This document shows, piece after piece, positions 46,472 through 55,080 of a stretch of 64,000 nucleotides of DNA (position 1 is the stretch's first letter; each line of letters begins with the position of its first letter). Source of the stretch: Novosphingobium album (ex Liu et al. 2023). GTDB lineage: Bacteria; Pseudomonadota; Alphaproteobacteria; Sphingomonadales; Sphingomonadaceae. The DNA is taken from contig NZ_JARESE010000062.1 in NCBI RefSeq assembly GCF_029076845.1, forward strand, positions 1 to 64,000, given 5' to 3'. A model generated the notes under the pieces. That model did no database searches, was not told where the DNA came from, and saw nothing but the letters and a program-made list of their open reading frames with translations. A program made the translations under genes and the position numbers.

Positions 46472-47971
46472 ATGAACATCGCCCTTCTCCTGGAAATGGC
46501 CGCCGACGCCGCGCCCGACCGTATCGGCCTCGTCTGCGACGGCAAGCGCTGGACTTACGGCGACCTCCTGAGCGCGGCGCGCGGCGCCTTCGAGCTGATC
46601 CAGGAAAGCGGCGCGGAATACGTCGCGCTGCTCGACGAGAGCAGCGAGGCGGCGGTGATCGCGCTGTTCGGCGCGGCGCTGGCCGGCGTGCCCTATTGCC
46701 CGCTCAACTATCGCCTGCCCGACGCGGACCTGGCCGCGCTGCTCGATCGGATCGCGCCGGCGCTGGTGGTCGGCGACGAGGAACGCGTCGAGCGGATCGC
46801 GGGCGAGCAGGGCCACACCGTCTATGCGCGCGAGCTGTTCACGCTCAAGACACAGGAAGTCTGGCCGGCGGATGACGAGCGCGAATACGATCCGGGCCAG
46901 GGCATCGCGGTGCAGCTGTTCACCAGCGGCACCACCGCCGCGCCCAAGGCGGCGATCCTGCGCCATTCGAACCTGCTGGGCTATATCCTGGGCTCGGTCG
47001 AGTTCGGCGCGGCCGAGGAAAGCGATGCCGCGCTGGTTTCGGTGCCACCTTATCACATCGCCGGCATTTCAGCGCTGATGTCATCGATCTACGCCAATCG
47101 CAAGATCGTGATGCTGCCGTCGTTCTCGCCCGAAGGCTGGCTCGACCTTGTCGCGCAGGAGCAGGTGAGCAACGCCTTCGTCGTGCCGACCATGCTGTCG
47201 CGCATCATCGAGGCGATCGACAAGGGCCACGCCGCCGATCTCGGATCGCTGCGCGCGGTGGCCTATGGCGGCGGCAAGATGCCGCTGGAGATCATCCACC
47301 GCGCGCTGGACCTGTTTCCCCAAGCCAGCTTCACCAATGCCTATGGCCTGACCGAGACCAGCTCGACCATCGCCCTGCTCGGCCCCGAGGAGCACCGCGC
47401 CGCGCACGCCTCGGACGATCCCAGGGTCCGCGCCCGCCTGTCTTCGGTGGGCGTGCCGCTGCCCACTGTCGAGATCGAGATCCGCGACGAGGAGGGCCGG
47501 GTCTGCGGCCCCAACGAGCCGGGCGAGATCTATGTGCGGGGCGACCAGGTCTCGGGCGAATACAAGGAAAAGAGCGCGCTGACCGCCGATGGCTGGTTCC
47601 CCACGCGCGATGCCGGCTATCTGGACGAGGACGGCTATCTGTTCCTCTCGGGCCGGGCCGACGACGTGATCGTGCGCGGCGGCGAGAACATGTCACCCGG
47701 CGAGATCGAGGACGTGCTGCTGACCCACCCGGCGATTTCCGATGTCGCGGCCGTGGGCATCCCCTCGGTCGAATGGGGCGAGGCGGTGGGCGTCGCGGTG
47801 GTCACGCGCGAAGGGCATCAGCCGCCGTCCGAGGCCGAGCTCAAGGACCTCGTGCGCGGCCGCCTGCGCTCCTCGCGCGTGCCCGAGAAGATCCTGTTCA
47901 CTTCCGAACTGCCTTACAACGAAATGGGCAAGCTGCTGCGGCGCAAGGTCAAGGAAGTCCTTGCCGAATAG
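46472..47971 (+). CDS. Acyl-CoA synthetase (AMP-binding, class I adenylate-forming)
   Basis: A 499-residue ligase that activates a carboxylic acid to its CoA thioester through an acyl-AMP. The P-loop-like A3 motif is QLFTSGTTAAPKAAIL, followed by NAYGLTETSS (A5), and near the C-terminus LFLSGRADDVIVRGGENMSP and EMGKLLRRKVKEV with the catalytic Lys. It is the fourth gene in a run after two CoA-transferases and a small protein. Its stop overlaps the start of a third CoA-transferase. Substrate is unknown. Confidence 0.93.
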   Translation: MNIALLLEMAADAAPDRIGLVCDGKRWTYGDLLSAARGAFELIQESGAEYVALLDESSEAAVIALFGAALAGVPYCPLNYRLPDADLAALLDRIAPALVVGDEERVERIAGEQGHTVYARELFTLKTQEVWPADDEREYDPGQGIAVQLFTSGTTAAPKAAILRHSNLLGYILGSVEFGAAEESDAALVSVPPYHIAGISALMSSIYANRKIVMLPSFSPEGWLDLVAQEQVSNAFVVPTMLSRIIEAIDKGHAADLGSLRAVAYGGGKMPLEIIHRALDLFPQASFTNAYGLTETSSTIALLGPEEHRAAHASDDPRVRARLSSVGVPLPTVEIEIRDEEGRVCGPNEPGEIYVRGDQVSGEYKEKSALTADGWFPTRDAGYLDEDGYLFLSGRADDVIVRGGENMSPGEIEDVLLTHPAISDVAAVGIPSVEWGEAVGVAVVTREGHQPPSEAELKDLVRGRLRSSRVPEKILFTSELPYNEMGKLLRRKVKEVLAE

Positions 47972-49220
47972 GGCGCCGAATAGGGCGCCGAATAGGGCGC
48001 CGAATAAGGCGCGGAGCGGCGGCCCGGCGATCCCGCTCGCGCGCTGGGCCGACCGGCAGCTCAAGACGCTGGCCGCCGAAACCGCATCGCCGCGCATCGC
48101 CGCGCTGGATGGCGCGACGCTGATGGGCGAGCGTGGGTCCAACGGGGTCTACACGATCAACGGCCCGGTCTCGGCCGGCCTGGGCGGCAGCCGGCTGATG
48201 CCCACGCGCGATGGCGGCTGGTTCGCGCTCACGCTGATCCGCGCCGAGGATCGCCAACTGCTGCCCGCGCTGTTCGGTGACGAAACCATCGCCATCGCCG
48301 ACAACGCGGCGATCGCCGCCGCCGTGCTGGCGCGCGATTGCGCCGATCTCGTCACGCGCGGGCGCGATCTCGGCCTGCCGGTGGCCTCGGCGCACGAAAC
48401 GCCCGCCTCGCCGCCTGTGGAGATCATGACGCGCGGCCCGCCGCGCGACCGGCCGCGCGGCCACCGGCCGCTGGTGATCGACCTCTCGGCGATCTGGGCG
48501 GGGCCGCTTGCCGGACATCTGCTCTGGCTGGCCGGCGCGGACGTGGTGAAAGTGGAGAGCCTGACCCGGCCCGACCTGATCCGCCGCGACGATCCGGCCA
48601 CATTCGACCTGATCAACCAGGGCAAGGCCAGCATCCTGGTCGATTTCGCCGACGCGGCGCAAAAGGCCGAGCTGGTCGGGCTCATCCGGCGTGCCGACGT
48701 GGTGATCGAATCCTCGCGCCCGCGCGCGCTGCGCCATCTCGGGATCGATGCCGATGCGCTGGTGCGCGCGGTGCCGGGGCTCGTCTGGCTCACCGTCACA
48801 GGCCACGGCGCGCGCGGGGAGGCAGCCAACTGGACCGGCATCGGCAACGATTGCGGCGTCGCCGCCGGGCTCAGCCGCGCGCTGGCCGAGGCGAGCGGGA
48901 CCATGGGCTATGTCGGCGATGCGATTGCCGATCCGCTCACCGGGATCGTCGCGGCGCGCGAAGGCTGGCGCGCGCTGCAAGACGGCGGGGCCCGGCGCAT
49001 CGGCTTCGCGATGAGCGCGATCGCCGCGCGCGCACTGGCCGAGGAGCGGGCGCACGATGCCGCCGCGCTCACGCGGGAACTGCGCGCCTGGGCGGCGGCG
49101 GTGGGCCAGCGTTTTCCCACGGTCGCGCGCCGTCCGCTGTGGGGCGAGGTGCGCCCGCTCGGCGCGGATACGCCGCGCTACCTGCCCGGCCTGGCCGCGT
49201 GCCGATCCACCGCGTGCTGA
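47961..49220 (+). CDS. CaiB-like CoA-transferase with rearranged domain order
   Basis: A 419-residue protein. The canonical CaiB N-terminal block (LVIDLSAIWAGPLAGHLLWL then AGADVVKVESLTRP) begins only at about residue 173. The preceding part (GSRLMPTRDGGWFALTLIRA and nearby) resembles the central/C-terminal segment of ordinary members, so the domain order looks permuted, as in a known actinobacterial-type subgroup. I set the start at TTG 47961, preceded by AAGGAAG; the first 20 residues come from tandem DNA repeats. The stop overlaps the next GTG start by 22 bases. The reaction is presumably CoA transfer, but divergence leaves doubt. Confidence 0.78.
   Translation: MPNRAPNRAPNRAPNKARSGGPAIPLARWADRQLKTLAAETASPRIAALDGATLMGERGSNGVYTINGPVSAGLGGSRLMPTRDGGWFALTLIRAEDRQLLPALFGDETIAIADNAAIAAAVLARDCADLVTRGRDLGLPVASAHETPASPPVEIMTRGPPRDRPRGHRPLVIDLSAIWAGPLAGHLLWLAGADVVKVESLTRPDLIRRDDPATFDLINQGKASILVDFADAAQKAELVGLIRRADVVIESSRPRALRHLGIDADALVRAVPGLVWLTVTGHGARGEAANWTGIGNDCGVAAGLSRALAEASGTMGYVGDAIADPLTGIVAAREGWRALQDGGARRIGFAMSAIAARALAEERAHDAAALTRELRAWAAAVGQRFPTVARRPLWGEVRPLGADTPRYLPGLAACRSTAC
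47964..48011 (+). repeat. Four 12-bp tandem repeats at an operon gene junction
   Basis: CCGAATAGGGCG is repeated three times exactly and once with one change (CCGAATAAGGCG). It spans the stop of the acyl-CoA synthetase and the first codons of the next CoA-transferase, where it encodes PNRA four-residue repeats. Because the unit is a multiple of three, copy-number changes keep the frame; each full unit also supplies TAG in the upstream gene's frame. Confidence 0.9.
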
Positions 49221-50608
49221 TCCACGATGCCGAGGTGTTCGGGCACGGCCGAGCCGATGTGCGGATCGAAGGCCATGCGATCGCCGCCATCGGCCACCTG
49301 GCCGCACGTCCCGGCGAGCGGGTGATCGCCGCACGCGGACATGCGCTCCTGCCCGGCCTGCACGATCACCACATCCACCTGGCCGCACTGGCCGCGCGCG
49401 AGGCTTCGGTGCCTTGCGGCCCGCCCGAAGTCACCGATGCGCCGGCGCTTGCCGCGCGACTGCGCCGGCCCGGCACCGGCTGGATACGCGGCATCGGCTT
49501 TCACGAAAGCGTGCTGGGCGGCTTGCCCGATGCCGATGAACTCGACCGCTTCGTGGCTGATCGCCCCTTGCGCATCCAGCACCGATCGGGCCGCATGTGG
49601 CTGCTCAACCATGCCGCGCTGGCAGACTTGCTGGCCCGCGCCGACCCGCCCGAGGGGCTGGAACGGGTCGGCGCCCGCTTCACCGGACGGCTGTTCGACG
49701 AGGACGTCTGGCTGCAACGCGCGCTCGGCAGCCTGCCGCCCGATCTCGGCGCGGTCAGCGCCGCGCTGGCGCGTCGCGGCGTGACCGGCGTGACCGACAT
49801 GTCGCCGCGCAACGATCCGGCGATAGCCGCGCATGTCGCCGCGCAGATCGCGGGCGGATCGCTGGCGCAGCACTGCACGCTGGCCGGCGCGCTCTCGCTG
49901 GCCGAAGCCGCGCCCGGCGCCTGGCATATCGGCCCGGCCAAGCTGCACTTGCACGAGGCCGCCCTGCCCGCTTTCGATGATGCGACGGCCTTCGTCGTCC
50001 AGGCCCACCGGCAAGGCCGCGCCGTCGCGGTCCATTGCGTGTCGGAAGTGGAGCTGGTCTTCGCGCTCGCCGCGTTCGAGGGGGCGGGCGCCATGCCGGG
50101 CGACCGGATCGAGCACGCCTCGGTCGCCTCGCCCGAACTGGTCGGCCGGATCGCCGCGCTGGGCCTGCGCGTCTGCGTACAGCCGCACTTCGTGGCCGAG
50201 CGTGGCGATCGCTATCTCGCCGATGTCGAGGCGCGCCACCATGGCGATCTCTACCGCCTGCGCAGCCTGGCTGAAGCGGGCGTGGCACTGGTCGGCGGCA
50301 GCGACGCGCCGTTCGGCTCGGCCGATCCCTGGGCCGCCATGGCGGCTGCGGTGAGCCGGACCACGGCGGGCGGCGCGGTGATCGGCGCGGACGAAGCGCT
50401 CGCTCCCGATGCGGCGCTGGCGCTCTACCTGGCCGATCCCGAGGATCTCACGCGGCATCGCGGCATCGCGGTTGGCGGCCCGGCCGACCTGTGCCTGCTC
50501 GACCGGCCCTGGCGGCGGGCGTGCGAACGGCTCGCCGCCGTGGACGTCAGTGCCACATTCGTGTCAGGGCGCCTCGTCCACGATGGCGTCGATCAGGCCC
50601 CAGTCTAG
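49199..50608 (+). CDS. Amidohydrolase family protein (YtcJ-like)
   Basis: A 469-residue metal-dependent hydrolase. The N-terminal sandwich (VLIHDAEVFGHGRADVRIEG) is followed by LLPGLHDHHIHLA with the HxH metal ligands, a later AVHCVSEVE His, a QPHFVAERG segment, and a C-terminal GGSDAPFGSADPW Asp. These fit the YtcJ/AmidoHydro_3 group. The GTG start at 49199 overlaps the CoA-transferase 3' end, so the genes are coupled. The 3' end overlaps the convergent crotonase gene by 45 bases. It might open a ring or cleave an amide/ester in the pathway; the substrate is unknown. Confidence 0.85.
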   Translation: MPIHRVLIHDAEVFGHGRADVRIEGHAIAAIGHLAARPGERVIAARGHALLPGLHDHHIHLAALAAREASVPCGPPEVTDAPALAARLRRPGTGWIRGIGFHESVLGGLPDADELDRFVADRPLRIQHRSGRMWLLNHAALADLLARADPPEGLERVGARFTGRLFDEDVWLQRALGSLPPDLGAVSAALARRGVTGVTDMSPRNDPAIAAHVAAQIAGGSLAQHCTLAGALSLAEAAPGAWHIGPAKLHLHEAALPAFDDATAFVVQAHRQGRAVAVHCVSEVELVFALAAFEGAGAMPGDRIEHASVASPELVGRIAALGLRVCVQPHFVAERGDRYLADVEARHHGDLYRLRSLAEAGVALVGGSDAPFGSADPWAAMAAAVSRTTAGGAVIGADEALAPDAALALYLADPEDLTRHRGIAVGGPADLCLLDRPWRRACERLAAVDVSATFVSGRLVHDGVDQAPV

Positions 50609-51520
50609 CGCCTGCCGCGCACTGAGCCGCTTGCCCGAAAGGATCAGCAGCGCCGCGCGCTGGCGCCCTACGCGCCGGGTCAGCGAAACGCAGCCGCCCG
50701 CGCCCGGCAGGATGCCCATGGCCAGCTCGGGCAACTGGAACCACGCGCCGGGCGCCGCCGTCAGCCGCGCGGCGAATGCCGCCAGTTCCAGCCCGGCACC
50801 GATGCAGGCCCCCCGCACATGCGCGTCGAGCCGGTCGGCGCAGCGCAAGGCCATCCGCGCCGGCAGCGTGCGCGCGCGGATGGCGTGGGCCGTGGCGGGA
50901 TCGGCGGTCGTGCCGAACTCGGCCAGATCGGCGCCGAGGCTGAACGCCTTGCCCGCCGCGCGCAGCGAGATTCGCGTCAGATCCGGGTCGGCGGCGGCCA
51001 GCGCCAGCGCTTCGTGCAGCGCATCGCGCATGGCCCGGTCGATCGCATTGCCCGCATCGGGCCGGTCAAGCGTGATGGTGAGGCGATCGTCACGGCGTTC
51101 GACGCGCACGGTGCCGGCGGCAGCGGGCGCCATGCCGGAAGGGCGCGCCGCCTGCCAGGCGCTATGCTCGCCGCTGGCCTGCAGCATCGCATAGGCCATC
51201 GATTCGGCGACCAGCCCCTGCTCGCCATCCAGCCCCGGCAGGAGGCGCAGCAATTGCACCACGCTTGCCGCCGCGAGCGGGCGGGCCATGACTTGCGCGG
51301 CGATCGCCGCAGGCGTGACCGGCGGCGCGATCACCGCATCGAGCTGCCCCGCCAGCCAGCCCGCCGCAACGCCGAAACCGATCACCGGGCATGGCGGCAA
51401 CGCGATGGCGAAGGGCTCCTCGCCGCAGGCATCGAGATCGACGAAGGCCAGCGGCCCGGTGAACGGCGATTCGCCCACCCACAGCCGCCGCGCGGCGATC
51501 GTCAGCGCCCTGGTATCCAT
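50564..51520 (-). CDS. Enoyl-CoA hydratase/isomerase family protein with extra N-terminal domain
   Basis: The C-terminal 180 residues are a crotonase: LTITLDRPDAGNAIDRAMRD, FSLGADLAEF, and GACIGAGLELAAFA for the oxyanion hole. The first 140 residues (GPLAFVDLDACGEEPFAIAL and later LVAESMAYAMLQASGEHSAW) are a separate domain that may be a degenerate crotonase half, as in an actinobacterial-type subgroup. ATG 51520 was chosen at MDTRALTIA. Length 318. It is convergent with the amidohydrolase (45-base overlap) and divergent from IclR. It probably hydrates or isomerises an enoyl-CoA intermediate. Confidence 0.78.
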   Translation of the reverse strand: MDTRALTIAARRLWVGESPFTGPLAFVDLDACGEEPFAIALPPCPVIGFGVAAGWLAGQLDAVIAPPVTPAAIAAQVMARPLAAASVVQLLRLLPGLDGEQGLVAESMAYAMLQASGEHSAWQAARPSGMAPAAAGTVRVERRDDRLTITLDRPDAGNAIDRAMRDALHEALALAAADPDLTRISLRAAGKAFSLGADLAEFGTTADPATAHAIRARTLPARMALRCADRLDAHVRGACIGAGLELAAFAARLTAAPGAWFQLPELAMGILPGAGGCVSLTRRVGRQRAALLILSGKRLSARQALDWGLIDAIVDEAP

Positions 51521-51716
51521 TTCGGATATATCGCTCGTCCTAATCACGAATCCGGTCCTATCCGCGACTCATGCCCCTCCGCCCGCCGCTTGGCCAGCCC
51601 GTGCGAACCGTGGCCGAATCGCGCCGAACCGAGCGGCGCGGCCATTGCGGACTTGTCAGGCATCGCGGCTTGATGCTAAACAAGGTGAGGAAAAAACGAA
51701 GAGACTTCATTTTCGG

Positions 51717-51754
51717 TTGACAAGCCGGAAGCCGGAGACAAATCTTCGTATACA
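51717..51754 (+). promoter_or_regulatory. Candidate promoter and operator of the IclR gene
   Basis: TTGACA at 51717-51722 is a consensus -35, with only a weak AATCTT at 18 bases spacing as -10. CTTCGTATACAAG at 51744-51756 is a near-palindrome just before the ribosome-binding site GGAGGAG and may be the IclR auto-regulatory site. Both calls are tentative. Confidence 0.3.
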
Positions 51755-51777
51755 AGCAGACAACGGAGGAGAGGCAA

Positions 51778-52578
51778 ATGGCTGCGAAGCTGTCGGCGAC
51801 GAACAAGGCCAAGATCGCCCGTCGCGTCATCGAGGTTCTCGAATATTTTGACGAGGCGCACCGCGAAGCGACGGTGATGGATATCGTCCGCCGCTACAAC
51901 CGGCCGCAGTCGAGCACGTCCGAGCTGCTTTCCAGCCTCGTCGAGCTTGGCCTTCTCCACAAGGATTCGCATTCGCGCGCCTACAGCCTCACCCCGCGCG
52001 CCGCGCTGCTCGGCACCGCCGGCCAGCCCGAGATGGTGCGCGATGGCCGGCTGATCCGGCTGGTCGATCGGCTGGCGGCGCAGACCGGGCTTTCGGTCGT
52101 GCTCTCCGGGCTGGTCGGGCTCGATGCGCAAGTGGTGAACTGGCACCACGGCCCGCGTGCCCCGGCCGCCACGCGCGAGCTGTCGGGCGGCGCCAAGGAA
52201 CCGCTCGTCGCCAGCGCGGCCGGCTGGCTGATGCTTTCGACCATCGCCCGCCCGCGCTGCGAAGGCATCGTGCGCCGGATCAACGCCGAAGCGCGCGAGG
52301 ATGCCAAGTTCTCGTTCTCCGACATGATGGCGAAGATCGAGACTTGCCGCGAGGCGAAGTACGCTTTCGGCCCCGCCGGCTTCGGCAGCGGCGCGGAAGC
52401 GCTTTCGGTGCTCATCCCGCGCCAGCCCGACGGCCACCCGCTGGTGATCAGCGTGATCTATGGCCGCGACGAGAAAGTGAACGCCGAAGGGCTGCTGCAA
52501 TGCATGGGCGATGCCATGCGCACCTGCCTGCCCGACCCCGGCCTTTCCAACGTCGAGCCTTTGCAGTCCGCCGCCTGA
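51778..52578 (+). CDS. IclR-family transcriptional regulator
   Basis: A 266-residue regulator with an N-terminal winged HTH (residues about 12-70: RRVIEVLEYFDEAHREATVM, then RPQSSTSELLSSLVELGLLH) and a GAF-like effector domain after residue 90. A strong GGAGGAG precedes the ATG. It is divergent from the two-domain crotonase and lies in the middle of the catabolic region, so it likely responds to a pathway acid or its CoA ester. A clear terminator follows. Confidence 0.88.
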   Translation: MAAKLSATNKAKIARRVIEVLEYFDEAHREATVMDIVRRYNRPQSSTSELLSSLVELGLLHKDSHSRAYSLTPRAALLGTAGQPEMVRDGRLIRLVDRLAAQTGLSVVLSGLVGLDAQVVNWHHGPRAPAATRELSGGAKEPLVASAAGWLMLSTIARPRCEGIVRRINAEAREDAKFSFSDMMAKIETCREAKYAFGPAGFGSGAEALSVLIPRQPDGHPLVISVIYGRDEKVNAEGLLQCMGDAMRTCLPDPGLSNVEPLQSAA

Positions 52579-52627
52579 CAGCGGCGCATCGCGCCGGCTG
52601 TTTGCCAGCCAGACCTTCTCCCAAGGG

Positions 52628-52662
52628 AAAGGGCCGCACCGGGGATACCGGCGCGGCCCTTT
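52628..52662 (+). terminator. Rho-independent terminator between IclR and amidohydrolase genes
   Basis: AAAGGGCCGC (52628-52637) pairs with GCGGCCCTTT (52653-52662), with a GC-rich partly pairing loop, followed by CTCATT. The A/T symmetry of the stem lets it work for both convergent genes. Confidence 0.8.
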
Positions 52663-52683
52663 CTCATTGGCGATCCGCGCCGA

Positions 52684-54033
52684 TCAGGCGTCGGCGGTGG
52701 CCGCCGTCGTCACGCGCGACATGCGGTCCTTGTCCTCATGGCGCATGAACATCTTCATGATATCGCCCGAAGTGACCGGGCGATCGTCCCCCTCGTCGAC
52801 CGGCCGCTCGCCCGCCGAGGACTTGGGCGTGGTATCGACGCCTTCGGCCCTGGCCTTCTCGCGCAGCGCGCCGACCGTCAGTTCCTCGCGGGTAAAATGC
52901 GCGAAGGGATCGAAGCGAAACCAGCGCATCGCGTTCCGGTGCGTGATCTTGTCGATCTGCGCGTCGGTCAGGTGATTGATCGTCGGCCACAGATGCTCGG
53001 GCACTTCGGGCCAGAGCGTGTCGGAATGCGGATAATCGCATTCATAGGCGATGTTGTCCTCGCCGATGAACCGGATGTTCTGCAGGCCGAAGGCATCGTC
53101 GATGAAGCAGTTGAGGAAGTGTCGCCTGAACATCTCGCTCGGCTTCATCTGCTGGAAGCGCGAATTGGTCCACGCCTTGTGCCGCCAGTTGGAAAAGTCC
53201 GCCCGCTCGGTGAAATAGGGCACCCAGCCGATCGAGCCTTCCGAAAGCGCGATGCGCAAGTCGGGATACTTGTGCAGCGCTTCCAGTTGCAGCCAGTCCG
53301 AGGCGGCATAGGCGATCGACATCGGCATGGTGGAGATCCACGCCTCGATCGGCGTCTCCATCGAGGCGTGCGGCGCCGGGTTGCCACCGCCGATGTGCAG
53401 GCAGATCGTCATGTCCAGTTCGTTGATCGCCGCGTAGAACGGGTCCCAATAGGCATTGTGGATGCTGGGCAGGCCCTGGCAGGTCGGGTTCTCGCTGATC
53501 GAGACGGTGTGGCAGCCCTTGGCCGAAACGCGCTTCAGCTCGGCGATCGTCGCGTCCATGTCCCAGGTCGGCAGGATGGCGCAGGGGATGAAGCGGCCGG
53601 GATAGGCGCCGCACCATTCGTCGATATGCCAGTCGTTGTAGGCGCTGATGTGGATCTTCGCGAGATCCTTGTCCGGCACGCGGTGGAGCCGCCCGCCGGC
53701 GAAATCGAACACGCTGCCAAAGTTGAGCGAGGCGGCGATGCCGTTGACGTCCATGTCCTTGATGCGCTCATGCACATTGTAGCAGCCGTCGCGCAGCTGA
53801 TCGAGCGAGGTCGGCTCCATGCCGTATTCCTCGAACGGCCGGCCGACCACCGCGTTGAGCCCGACCGAGGGAAACTGCAGCCCCTGATAGACCCACAAGT
53901 CCTTGCCGTTCGCGTCCTGGATCAGTTTCGGCGCGCTTTCCAGCGCCGCGCCGGACAAGTGGTTCTGAAACATGTCGGGCGGTTCGCTGATGTGATCATC
54001 GACACTGATGATCACCATGTCATTCATTTTCAT
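52684..54033 (-). CDS. Amidohydrolase 2 family metal-dependent hydrolase/decarboxylase
   Basis: A 449-residue protein of the ACMSD-like amidohydrolase_2 group. It begins MVIISVDDHISEPPDMFQNH, where DxH supplies metal ligands; further ligands lie in ICLHIGGG and in the C-terminal ECDYPHSDTLWPEV Asp. Members hydrolyse or decarboxylate ring compounds in degradation pathways. Start ATG 54033 has GGAGA seven bases upstream (a second Met is two codons later). It overlaps the 3' end of the DUF2889 gene by 14 bases, so they are one operon. Confidence 0.88.
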   Translation of the reverse strand: MKMNDMVIISVDDHISEPPDMFQNHLSGAALESAPKLIQDANGKDLWVYQGLQFPSVGLNAVVGRPFEEYGMEPTSLDQLRDGCYNVHERIKDMDVNGIAASLNFGSVFDFAGGRLHRVPDKDLAKIHISAYNDWHIDEWCGAYPGRFIPCAILPTWDMDATIAELKRVSAKGCHTVSISENPTCQGLPSIHNAYWDPFYAAINELDMTICLHIGGGNPAPHASMETPIEAWISTMPMSIAYAASDWLQLEALHKYPDLRIALSEGSIGWVPYFTERADFSNWRHKAWTNSRFQQMKPSEMFRRHFLNCFIDDAFGLQNIRFIGEDNIAYECDYPHSDTLWPEVPEHLWPTINHLTDAQIDKITHRNAMRWFRFDPFAHFTREELTVGALREKARAEGVDTTPKSSAGERPVDEGDDRPVTSGDIMKMFMRHEDKDRMSRVTTAATADA

Positions 54034-54811
54034 CGGTCTTCTCCCAGGTCTGGTTTGCGTCTGCGGAGTTCCGGCTCCGGGCGGCATCTATTCTATCATG
54101 CAAACCGGCCAGCGGCACGCGCGAACCGGCGCTGAAATCGAACCGTTCGCCCACGCGCCGCGCCTGCGCCGCGCGTTCGGGCTGGAAGGTGTAGCAATTG
54201 GGCGGCAGCGCCGCCGCCTCGCTCTGCTCGGCTTCGGGAATGGTGCGGCCGTGCGCCACCAGCGATGCCCATCGCAGCAACCGCGCGGCTTCCTGCCGAT
54301 CGCCGGCCAGCCCGCCGATCCAGTCACGCAAGGTCAGCAGCGATTGGCCCGCCACGTCCGGGGGAGAGACCAGCACGCCATCCTGTTCGACCCAGTGATG
54401 CAGCACCGCGCCGTCGCGGCGGATTTCCAGCAGCCGCCTGCCTGCAACCGGGTCGGAGGCGAACACGGCGAATTCGATCGGCGCACGGTCATGCGCGTGG
54501 GCCGCGGCCAGAACGGCAAGATCGTGCAGGTGGGTGCAGTTCTGCTTCTTCGACCGCCGGGCAGTGACCTCGGCCAGTGGCAGGCCGGCGAACGTGGCGA
54601 CCAGCACCGCGCCCGCGCCGGGGCACATGGTCCAGGGCATCCGGTCGGTCACGGGATCGACCCGCGTGACGATACCGTCGGCATGGTCGATCCGCACCGC
54701 CATGCAATGGATATCGTCCTCCAGCATCGCCAGCACGCTGCCCTCCCCCGGCTCGACGCGCAGCACGCGGCGATAGCCGGGCAGCGTCGTGGCATCGCGG
54801 GGATCGGGCAT
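54020..54811 (-). CDS. DUF2889 domain-containing protein
   Basis: A 263-residue protein with the DUF2889 features MAVRIDHADGIVTRVDPVTD and MCPGAGAVLVATFAGLPLAE, followed by a helical C-terminal part with HLHDLAVLAAAHAHD, a His-rich segment that might bind metal. I chose ATG 54811 (MPDPRDATT) because GGAG is just upstream; the frame is open 82 codons further. It is upstream of and overlaps the amidohydrolase gene, and is divergent from the fused acyl-CoA dehydrogenase. In my recollection DUF2889 genes often accompany CoA-dependent catabolic clusters; the function is unknown. Confidence 0.78.
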   Translation of the reverse strand: MPDPRDATTLPGYRRVLRVEPGEGSVLAMLEDDIHCMAVRIDHADGIVTRVDPVTDRMPWTMCPGAGAVLVATFAGLPLAEVTARRSKKQNCTHLHDLAVLAAAHAHDRAPIEFAVFASDPVAGRRLLEIRRDGAVLHHWVEQDGVLVSPPDVAGQSLLTLRDWIGGLAGDRQEAARLLRWASLVAHGRTIPEAEQSEAAALPPNCYTFQPERAAQARRVGERFDFSAGSRVPLAGLHDRIDAARSRNSADANQTWEKTDENE

Positions 54812-55080
54812 TGGCTTCTCCGGGGCGCTTTTCGGGGGGCGGGCAGGTTTGCCCTCCCTCGCGCCTGACGGCAGGGCTAACATTCCCCTCGCACACGGGC
54901 CAGCCGGGGTCACGAGCATCGCGGCGGCGATCGTCCGCCCACGCCGCGCCCGCCATCCATCGCGCGGGCGATTGCGCCAAAAAGCCGATTGAACCCCTCC
55001 CGCGTCTGTGGTGTTGAACATGGGACGGGCCGATCGTTTCGGCCTCCACGACAACAAGAAGCCCCTGGGAAAGCCTCACC

